A DNA stretch of 64,000 bases from JAJXXT01 sp963764465 (GTDB lineage Bacteria > Pseudomonadota > Alphaproteobacteria > Acetobacterales > Acetobacteraceae), in assembly GCA_963764465.1 (NCBI GenBank), contig CAVXSO010000007.1, positions 496,001-560,000 of the forward strand, given 5' to 3'. Positions 27,833-34,784 of this stretch are shown piece after piece (position 1 is the stretch's first letter; each line of letters begins with the position of its first letter). Below the pieces are notes generated by a model, which saw only the letters and a program-made list of their open reading frames with translations, did not search any database and was not told where the DNA came from. The position numbers and the translations under genes are program-made.

Positions 27833-29035
27833 ATGTCCACTCCGGCGCGCGCGCGCGCCTCGAGCCCGCTCGAGATCCTGCTGGTTTTTCTGCGCCTCGG
27901 CTGCACCTGCTTCGGCGGGCCGATCGCGCATCTCGGCTATTTTCGCGCCGAGTTCGTCGAGCGGCGGAAATGGCTCACCGAGCAGGCCTATGTTGACCTC
28001 GTCGCGCTCTCGCAATTTCTGCCGGGTCCGGCCTCCAGCCAGACGGGATTCGGCATCGGCCTGATGCGCGGCGGGCTGGCCGGCGGGCTTGCGGCGTGGA
28101 TCGGGTTCACCCTGCCCTCCGCGGCGCTGCTGGTGCTGTTTGCCTATGGCGCGGGGACGATCGCGGCCTCAACGGCGGGCGCGGGCCTGTTGCATGGGCT
28201 CAAGCTCGTGGCCGTCGCAATCGTGGCGCAGGCGGTGATGGGCATGGCGCGCAGCCTTTGCCCCGATCGCGTGCGCGCCTCGATCGCGACGATCGCCTTG
28301 ATCGTGATGCTGCTGGCACCTTGGTCCGCGTTTCAGATCGGGACGATCGTGGTGGGCGGCATCGCGGGCTGGCTGCTTTGCCGTGGCGACAGCGGCACGG
28401 CGCCGGATGGCTTCGCGATGCCGGTATCGCCGCGGTTCGCGACCATCTGCCTCGTGCTCTTCTTCGTGCTGCTGGCTGTGACGCTGGCCCCCGTCCATGC
28501 CGGGCCGCTGGCGCTGTGGGATGCGTTCTACCGTTCCGGCGCGCTGGTGTTCGGCGGCGGGCATGTGGTGTTGCCGCTGCTGCGCAACGCCGTCGTCGTG
28601 CCGGGCTGGGTTTCCGACACGAGCTTTCTCGCGGGCTATGGCGCGGCGCAGGCCGTCCCGGGACCGCTCTTCACCTTCGCTGCGTATCTCGGCGCGGTGG
28701 CGGGAATCGCGCCTGGCGGCGTAGCGGGCGCCGCGGTGGCGCTGCTGGCGATCTTCGTCCCCGGCATCCTCTGCCTGCTGGGAACGCTGCCCTTCTGGCA
28801 CGGGCTGCGCGCCAGGCCCGTGGCGCAGGCAGCGATGCGCGGTACCAACGCCGCGGTCGTGGGGTTGCTCGGCGCCGCGCTCTACAACCCCGTGTGGACC
28901 AGCGCGGTGAAGGGGCCGGCGGATTTCGCGGTGGCCGCGGCGGCCTTCGTGCTGCTGGTCGCCTGGCGGGCGCCGCCATTGCTGGTGGTAGTGCTTTCTG
29001 CGCTGGCGGGGATTGGGCTCAGTCTCGCGGCCTGA
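27833..29035 (+). CDS. chrA: Chromate transporter ChrA family
   Basis: 400-residue bidomain membrane transporter of the CHR family, which exports chromate or related oxyanions using the proton motive force. The N-terminal signature RLGCTCFGGPIAHLGYFRAEFV and ALSQFLPGPASSQTGFGIG are visible; the second half repeats the pattern (SGALVFGGGHVVLPLLRNAVV, AGYGAAQAVPGPLFTFAAYLG). About ten hydrophobic segments are seen. It begins eight bases after the AKR gene. Substrate by name only; sulfate or other anions are possible. Confidence 0.9.
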   Translation: MSTPARARASSPLEILLVFLRLGCTCFGGPIAHLGYFRAEFVERRKWLTEQAYVDLVALSQFLPGPASSQTGFGIGLMRGGLAGGLAAWIGFTLPSAALLVLFAYGAGTIAASTAGAGLLHGLKLVAVAIVAQAVMGMARSLCPDRVRASIATIALIVMLLAPWSAFQIGTIVVGGIAGWLLCRGDSGTAPDGFAMPVSPRFATICLVLFFVLLAVTLAPVHAGPLALWDAFYRSGALVFGGGHVVLPLLRNAVVVPGWVSDTSFLAGYGAAQAVPGPLFTFAAYLGAVAGIAPGGVAGAAVALLAIFVPGILCLLGTLPFWHGLRARPVAQAAMRGTNAAVVGLLGAALYNPVWTSAVKGPADFAVAAAAFVLLVAWRAPPLLVVVLSALAGIGLSLAA

Positions 29036-29071
29036 TAAGGAATTCGGATCCGAGGGGCGTCGTGCCCGGAG

Positions 29072-29086
29072 CGCGTCTTCGACGCG
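29072..29086 (+). terminator. Weak hairpin after chrA, possible terminator
   Basis: Six-base perfect stem CGCGTC/GACGCG with a TTC loop, 36 bases after the chrA stop and 53 bases before the next gene. It is followed by ACGTTCCTT rather than a real T-run, so it may not terminate efficiently. Confidence 0.25.
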
Positions 29087-29138
29087 ACGTTCCTTGATGG
29101 GTCCGGGGCAAAACCCCTGCCTTATCCTTGGAGGCTTC

Positions 29139-30503
29139 ATGAGGATCGCCGACGAACTGCGCGCGCTGCTCGGAGACCGTTTCGCCACCAACACGGCGTC
29201 GCGCGAGCAGCATTCGCATGGTGAGGACGGGCAGACGCCCGTGTTGCCCGACGCTGTCGTCTTCGCCGAGACGACGGAGGAAGTCGCCGCCGTACTGCGG
29301 CTGTGCCACACGCATGGCGTGCCGGTGACGCCGTTCGGCGCCGGCACCTCGCTCGAGGGGCATGTGACACCGGTGAAGGGCGGCATCTCGCTCGACCTCA
29401 GTCGCATGACGCGCATCGTCGAGGTGCACGCCGAGGACATGGATTGCCGCGTGGAGGCAGGGGTCACGCGCGCGCAACTCAACGAGCATCTGCGCGACCA
29501 GGGCCTGTTCTTTCCCGTCGATCCAGGCAGCCACTGCACGCTGGGCGGCATGGCGGCGACGCGCGCCTCCGGCACCAACGCAGTGCGCTACGGCACGATC
29601 CGCGAGAACGTGCTGGGACTGACGGTGGTGATGGCGGACGGACGCGTGGTGCGAACCGGAGGGCGGGTACGCAAGTCCGCCACGGGGTATGATCTCACGC
29701 GGCTGTTCATCGGCTCGGAAGGCACGCTCGGCGTCATCACCGAGGTCGGGCTCAGGCTGCACCCGATCCCCGAGGCTATTTCCTCCGCGGTCTGCCAGTT
29801 CGAAACGCTGGCCGGCGCGGTGGAGACGGTGATGGCGGTGATGGGCGCGGCAATTCCGGTGGCGCGCATCGAAATCCTCGACGAGGCGATGATGCGCGAC
29901 TGCATCGCCTACGCGAAGCTTGTGGGGATGGGCGCGGTGCCGACACTGTTCCTTGAATTCCACGGCAGCGAGGCAGGCGTTGACGAGCAGGCGAAGGCGG
30001 TGGAAGCGATCGCGCGCGAGAATGGCGGTAAGGGCTTCGCCTGGACACGCGCTGCGGAAGAACGCACGAAACTCTGGCAGGCGCGCCACGATGCCTATTG
30101 GGCCGCACTTGCCTCCAGGCCCGGGCACCGTGCCTTCACCACGGACGCGATCGTACCGATCTCGAAACTGGCGGAGGCGATCCTCGGCGCGAAGCAGGAT
30201 ATCGAGGCCTCCGGGCTCTCGGCGCCGATCGTGGGGCATGTGGGGGACGGCAATTTCCACACCATCGTGCTGATTCCGCCGGAGCAGGACGGGATCGAGC
30301 GGGCTTGGGCGCTGGACGCGAAGATCGTGGCACGAGCACTTGCGCTCGGCGGCTCGTGCAGCGGCGAGCATGGCGTGGGCATCGGCAAGCGCGGATTCAT
30401 CCTCGAAGAGCATGGCGAGACCGCGATCGGGTTGATGCGCGATATCAAGGCCGCGTTCGACCCCAAGGGCATCCTCAACCCGGGGAAGATGTTCTTCCAG
30501 TAG
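29139..30503 (+). CDS. FAD-linked D-lactate dehydrogenase-like oxidoreductase
   Basis: 454-residue flavoprotein of the LDHD/GlcD type, oxidising D-lactate, glycolate or another D-2-hydroxyacid. The FAD_binding_4 domain (residues about 35-175) shows FGAGTSLEGHVTPVKGGISLD and DPGSHCTLGGMAATRASGTN; the C-terminal oxidase domain has the ligand-binding VGHVGDGNFHT and the terminal CSGEHGVGIGKRGF. A GGAGG ribosome site precedes the ATG at 29139. The exact substrate is undetermined. It is three bases from the convergent, frameshifted SAF oxidoreductase. Confidence 0.92.
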   Translation: MRIADELRALLGDRFATNTASREQHSHGEDGQTPVLPDAVVFAETTEEVAAVLRLCHTHGVPVTPFGAGTSLEGHVTPVKGGISLDLSRMTRIVEVHAEDMDCRVEAGVTRAQLNEHLRDQGLFFPVDPGSHCTLGGMAATRASGTNAVRYGTIRENVLGLTVVMADGRVVRTGGRVRKSATGYDLTRLFIGSEGTLGVITEVGLRLHPIPEAISSAVCQFETLAGAVETVMAVMGAAIPVARIEILDEAMMRDCIAYAKLVGMGAVPTLFLEFHGSEAGVDEQAKAVEAIARENGGKGFAWTRAAEERTKLWQARHDAYWAALASRPGHRAFTTDAIVPISKLAEAILGAKQDIEASGLSAPIVGHVGDGNFHTIVLIPPEQDGIERAWALDAKIVARALALGGSCSGEHGVGIGKRGFILEEHGETAIGLMRDIKAAFDPKGILNPGKMFFQ

Positions 30504-30506
30504 AGA

Positions 30507-31827
30507 TCACGCAGCTTTGGCCGCGGACGCGAAGCGCGCCGCCATCGTGGCGCGGGCCTCGGCGGCGATGCCGGTTGGCACTTCCACGTCCGCACGGCGC
30601 ATCACGGTACCGGCCGGAACCTCGCGCGTGGTGCGGATGCCGTGTGCGAGCCCGATGGGCAGCGCGCCGACGGCGAGGCTCTCGGCCGCCGGCATCAGGC
30701 GGCCCCAGACGGTGTAGCCGCCTTCCCCGTCGAGCCGCGTGCCGGCTGGCAGCGCGCGCTTTGTGACCGCGACCACATCGCCCGCGAAACCCTGGGGCGC
30801 GCCCGTCGCCTCCCGCCGCAGCGCCGCGGACAGGACGGAGATCCCGAGCTCGAGCCCGATGAGGTGATAGGGCTTGAACATCGCGGCGTAGCGGCCAGTC
30901 GCATCCGTGCGCAGCCCGTACTGCGAAAAGCATGCGGCGGCATAGGGCGTCGGCGCCTCGAACACGACATAGACGCCCCAGCGCAGGTCGCGCGCGACCG
31001 GACGACCATCCCGTTCCAGAGACGAGACGACCTCGACCAAGCCCGATGCGTCCAGCACGCCGCCCGCCGCGCGCGGGCGCAGCGTGTGCGGCAGGTCGTC
31101 CACGCCGCAGGGTGGGAACGCCAGGCCCGCGCGAGGTACGCCGAGGCCGGTGGCATTCGCGATCGCCGCCATCTCGATCGCGGATTTGGTGCCGTCCAGG
31201 AACGAGTTGAACATCTGCGGGTTCATGCCCGCGGCCTTCGCCTGCTCCGGCGAGAGACCATAATGCATCCACACGTCGTCCGGCGTCACCTCGTGGTAGG
31301 CGGGCAGGTATTTCGTCCCCTTGCCCGCCGCGACGACGGAAAACCCAGCGGCACGGGCCCAGTCCACCATCTCGCAGACGAGCGCCGGCTGGTCGCCATA
31401 GGCGAGCGAGTAGACCACGCCCGCAGCGCGCGCCTCCTCCGCCAGCAATGGGCCCGCGAGCACGTCGGCCTCGACATTGACCATGACGACATGGGCACCG
31501 GCCGCCATCGCGGCGCGGGCATGGGCGATGCCGGCGGCGGGATTGCCCGTCGCCTCCACCACCACCTCGGGCCGCAGGTCGGCGATCAGGGCGGCGGCAT
31601 CGTCGGAAAAGCGGCAGGCGGCGATGCGCGACTCGTCCCAGCCGACGTTGCCGCAAGCGCCGCGCGCCCGGTCCGGTGCCAGGTCCGCGATGCCTGCAAT
31701 CAAGATTTCCCACCGAACTTGGCACCTGGGAAAGGAACATGGCGCCGAATTTGCCCGCCCCCACCAGCACCACCCGCACCGGCCTGCCGGATTCCGCCCG
31801 CGCCATCGCCAACCGAGAAAGATTCAT
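30507..31827 (-). pseudogene. NAD-dependent SAF-domain oxidoreductase, disrupted by a frameshift
   Basis: Homoserine-dehydrogenase-like NAD(P)-binding protein with a C-terminal SAF domain (GDVVAVTKRALPAGTRLDG). The N-terminus, from ATG 31827 with GGAGGAGA before it, reads VRVVLVGAGKFGAMFLSQV, the Rossmann GxGxxG loop. At about 31722 the reading must skip one base to join the second frame (EILIAGIADLAPDRARGAC). The second frame continues unbroken to the stop at 30507. Without the shift the first frame reads unrelated sequence. The downstream part could start at TTG 31703 but would lack the cofactor-binding loop. Real mutation and sequencing error both remain possible. Confidence 0.85.
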
Positions 31828-31984
31828 GCCGTCTCCTCCCACGCCCAACCTATGCTATGCGGGCATGGGGCGCGAGCATCCGAACCGGGGGCGGCGAAAT
31901 CCGCCCCCACAAGCCACGCCTATCCGTGCTGTCACGTTTCGCCCGCAAGCGCGTTAGCACCATGACGCGCGGAAGGAGTTGGAT

Positions 31985-32818
31985 TTGCCCTGGACGGACA
32001 ACGCCGGACGGTTTTCCTGGCTGAAGCTGCTGGTCTTCGTGGGCCTGTTCATGCCGGTCGCCTGGCTGATTCTGCGCGGCCTCGGCGGCGACCTAGGCGG
32101 GCGGCCGGTCACGGAGCTGCTGCGGCGCTGCGGGGACTGGACGGTGCGCTTTCTGCTGCTGACGCTCGCGGTCACGCCGGCGCGCGCGGTTTGGGACTGG
32201 CCGCGCGTCGTGCAGCTGCGGCGCATGCTCGGCGTCGCGACCGGATGCTACGCGCTCGCCCATGTCTCGCTCTACCTCGTGCAGCAGAATTTCAACGTGC
32301 TGTTCGTGGCCAGCGAGATCGTGAAGCGCTTCTACCTCACGATCGGGTTCACGGCGCTCTGCGGGCTCACGGTGCTGCTGATCACCTCCACCGACGGCTG
32401 GCAACGGCGGCTGCGTGGCGGCTGGAGGAAGCTGCACCGGCTGATCTTCCCCATCGCGCTACTCGCACTCGCACACTACTTCATCCAATCGAAGATCGAC
32501 GTGACAAACGCTGTATTCGCCGCGGGCGCGTTCGTCTGGCTCGCGACTTGGCGGTTGCTGCCGCGACGGATGCAGGCACAACCGCTGCTGTTCGCGGCCC
32601 TGGCCGCCTGTGCGGCGCTGGCAACAGCGGGGATCGAGACGCTGTGGTACGCGGCGGCGACGGGCGTGCCGGCGATGCGGGTGCTGGAGGCGAATCTCAG
32701 CCTGGCGCCTTGGCCGCGCCCCGCGGTGTGGATCGCGATCGTGTTTGCCGCCGTGGCACTGATTGGCGCGGGGCGCCGCTGGCCGAGGCGGCTCAGGCGG
32801 GCGCCGATCGCCGCCTGA
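31985..32818 (+). CDS. msrQ: MsrQ/YedZ-like haem-binding membrane protein
   Basis: About 277 residues with five to six membrane segments and the ferric-reductase-like core: CYALAHVSLYLVQ, WRKLHRLIFPIALLALAHYFIQSK with the haem histidines. MsrQ normally donates electrons to the periplasmic molybdenum protein MsrP, which repairs methionine sulfoxide. Two TTG codons (31979 and 31985) are possible starts; the second is better placed after GGAAGGAG. No msrP gene lies beside it, which is unusual. Its 3' end overlaps the cupin gene by 26 bases on the other strand. Confidence 0.88.
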   Translation: MPWTDNAGRFSWLKLLVFVGLFMPVAWLILRGLGGDLGGRPVTELLRRCGDWTVRFLLLTLAVTPARAVWDWPRVVQLRRMLGVATGCYALAHVSLYLVQQNFNVLFVASEIVKRFYLTIGFTALCGLTVLLITSTDGWQRRLRGGWRKLHRLIFPIALLALAHYFIQSKIDVTNAVFAAGAFVWLATWRLLPRRMQAQPLLFAALAACAALATAGIETLWYAAATGVPAMRVLEANLSLAPWPRPAVWIAIVFAAVALIGAGRRWPRRLRRAPIAA

Positions 32819-33284
32819 TATCGGGATAGGGCGCACCATTCCGGTGCGTGTAGATCGCGGGCTTGCCGTCCCCTGGCGCCAGCATGTCGATATCGGGGTA
32901 CACGGCGCCGTCTCCCGGAAGCCGCGTGCCGATTTCGAGCACGAGCGCATCCGCCGCGGTGCGGTTCTGGAGATGGTGCCCGTCGGGGGCGCCCGCCTTG
33001 AAACCGGCTGCGTCACCGGCGCGCAGGATCTCCTCCCCCGCATCCGTCACCATGACGACCTCGCCGCTCACGACGTAGACGAACTCGTCGGAGCCTGTCT
33101 GCCAATGACGTTGGCTGGACCAGGCGCCCGGCGGGAGCCGCAGCAGGTTGACGCCGAATTGCGTGAGACCGGCGGCGTCCCCGAGCTTGCGCCGCTCGCG
33201 CGACAGGCACGGCGCATCAAAGGGCGGCGGATAGAGCGTGCCGATGACGGCCTTGATCGTCGCCGGATCGATCCGCCTGGCCAT
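32793..33284 (-). CDS. Cupin domain protein
   Basis: 163-residue protein with one cupin_2 barrel. The metal-site motifs appear as RHWQTGSDEFVYVVSGEVVMV (partial HxH...E pattern) and GFKAGAPDGHHLQNRT (second His motif). The C-terminal part (VYPDIDMLAPGDGKPAIYTHRNG) is common in this bacterial subfamily. The ligand is unknown. Its ATG overlaps the bcp stop (TGATG), so it is probably coupled to bcp. It overlaps msrQ tail-to-tail. Confidence 0.88.
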   Translation of the reverse strand: MARRIDPATIKAVIGTLYPPPFDAPCLSRERRKLGDAAGLTQFGVNLLRLPPGAWSSQRHWQTGSDEFVYVVSGEVVMVTDAGEEILRAGDAAGFKAGAPDGHHLQNRTAADALVLEIGTRLPGDGAVYPDIDMLAPGDGKPAIYTHRNGAPYPDIRRRSAPA

Positions 33285-33751
33285 CACGCGAGCGCCGTGG
33301 CCGCGGCAAGAACCTCGGCGGCGTGGCCCTCGACCTTCACCTTGGGCCAGATCCTGGCGATCTTGCCGTGCTTGTCGACAAGGAAGCTCGCGCGCTCCAC
33401 GCCCATGTATTTGCGCCCGTAGCGGGATTTTTCGACCCAGACGCCATAGGTCTTGGCGACCGACACGTCCTCGTCCGACGCGAGTGGGAATTTCAGATCG
33501 TATTTCGCGGCGAAGGCCTCGATCGGCTTCATCTTGTCCTTCGACACGCCGATCACCTCGATGCCGATCTTGCCAAGCTGCGGCAGCGCCTCCTGGAAGG
33601 CACAGGCTTCCTTCGTGCAGCCGGGCGTATCTGCCTTGGGGTAAAAATAGAGCAGGAATGGCTTGCCCTTGAGCCCTTTGAGGCTGACGGCGCGCCCACC
33701 GCTCGCAGGCATCGTGAAATCGGGTGCCTTATCGCCCTCGGCCAGTGCCAT
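33284..33751 (-). CDS. bcp: Thioredoxin-dependent thiol peroxidase (peroxiredoxin Q)
   Basis: Reduces hydrogen peroxide and organic peroxides using thioredoxin. 155 residues. The peroxidatic Cys45 is in KADTPGCTKEACAF and Cys50 five residues later is the resolving Cys of the atypical 2-Cys type. Conserved DFTMPASGG and FLVDKHGKIARIW are present. ATG at 33751 has GGGAGG ten bases upstream; an earlier in-frame start at 33805 has no homology. It is the likely lead gene of bcp-cupin. Confidence 0.96.
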   Translation of the reverse strand: MALAEGDKAPDFTMPASGGRAVSLKGLKGKPFLLYFYPKADTPGCTKEACAFQEALPQLGKIGIEVIGVSKDKMKPIEAFAAKYDLKFPLASDEDVSVAKTYGVWVEKSRYGRKYMGVERASFLVDKHGKIARIWPKVKVEGHAAEVLAAATALA

Positions 33752-33780
33752 CGAACCCTCCCCTTTTGCGCGTCCAACGA

Positions 33781-33802
33781 TGCGGGCCATGACATGGCCG
33801 CA
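33781..33802. repeat. Inverted repeat between carbamoylase and bcp
   Basis: GCCATG-A-CATGGC flanked by TGCGG and CGCA, forming a near-perfect palindrome of about 21 bases. It lies 30 bases upstream of the bcp start. It could be an operator for bcp or a stem ending the carbamoylase transcript; there is no T-run next to it. Confidence 0.4.
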
Positions 33803-33821
33803 CACGCCTGGACGTCAACCT

Positions 33822-34760
33822 TCAAACGTCGATAACCGCGCCGGTCTGTTCCACGATGCGGCGATAGTGCTCGGGCCTGCGGTGCGCCGCGAAGTCGAAC
33901 ATCTTGTTCTTGCCCTGGCGGCACGCATCGAGGTCGCAGTCGGCGACCACCAGCTCGTCGCCGAGGGTCGCGGCCTGCGCCACGACAATACCGTCCGGCG
34001 AGACGATGCAGGAGCCGCCGATCAACCCAGCGCCGTCCTCGACGCCGGCCTTGGCGGTGGCGACCGCCCAGGTCGCGTTCATGTAGGCGTTCGCCTGGGC
34101 GGCGAGGGTGGAATGAAACGTCCGCCGCTCCGGCGATTCCGAGTTGCCGCCATTGGGGTCGTGCGCCGCCGAGTTGTAGCCCATCAGCATCAGCTCCACG
34201 CCCTGCAACGCATAGACACGCCAGGCCTCGGGCCAGCGGCGATCGTTGCAGATCAGCATACCCATGATCGGCGAGCCCCAGGCGGCAGGACCGCGAAAGG
34301 CGGGAAACCCGACATCGCCATAGGCGAAGTAGCGCTTTTCCAGTTGCTGGTGCCGCTCACCCGCGCGCGGCTCGACGGTGCCCGGCAGGTGCACCTTGCG
34401 GTAATGGCCGAGGATGGCGCCATCCGGCCCCACGGTGATCGAGGCGTTGAACCGCTGCGCGCCGGCACGCTCGGCATAGCCGACATAAAACCCGATCCCG
34501 AGCGCGCGGGCGCGGTCGAACAGCTTCTGTACCGAGGGATTGGGCATCGCCGGCTCGACATGCCGCTCGACCTCGTCCTCCGGCATCAGCCAGCGCGGAA
34601 AGAAGGTGGTGAAGGCGAGCTCCGGATAGACCAGGAGTTGGGCACGTTGCGCCGCCGCCTGTTCCAGCAGTGCCAGCATGCGCGCGAGGGTTGCCTCGCG
34701 CGTGTCGGCGCGCTGGGTGGGGCCCATCTGGGCGGCGGCGATGCGGAGCGTTCTGGCCAT
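33822..34760 (-). CDS. N-carbamoyl-D-amino acid hydrolase
   Basis: 312-residue carbon-nitrogen hydrolase of the nitrilase superfamily. The Glu-Lys-Cys triad can be placed at Glu47 (VYPELAFTTFFPRW), Lys122 (HYRKVHLPG) and Cys171 (MLICNDRRWPEAWRV). The sequence matches the known Agrobacterium D-carbamoylase closely around LEKRYFAYGDVGFP and ICNDRRWPEAWRV, so the D-amino-acid specificity is a reasonable inference. There is no adjacent D-hydantoinase. It follows glnE by 24 bases on the same strand. Confidence 0.93.
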   Translation of the reverse strand: MARTLRIAAAQMGPTQRADTREATLARMLALLEQAAAQRAQLLVYPELAFTTFFPRWLMPEDEVERHVEPAMPNPSVQKLFDRARALGIGFYVGYAERAGAQRFNASITVGPDGAILGHYRKVHLPGTVEPRAGERHQQLEKRYFAYGDVGFPAFRGPAAWGSPIMGMLICNDRRWPEAWRVYALQGVELMLMGYNSAAHDPNGGNSESPERRTFHSTLAAQANAYMNATWAVATAKAGVEDGAGLIGGSCIVSPDGIVVAQAATLGDELVVADCDLDACRQGKNKMFDFAAHRRPEHYRRIVEQTGAVIDV

Positions 34761-34784
34761 GGCTGGTCCTGTCGCTCCCTCGTC

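Noticed and set aside
31715..31725. Programmed +1 frameshift in the SAF oxidoreductase
   Set aside because: No slippery run, stop codon or Shine-Dalgarno-like stimulator at the junction, and the family is normally made in a single frame.
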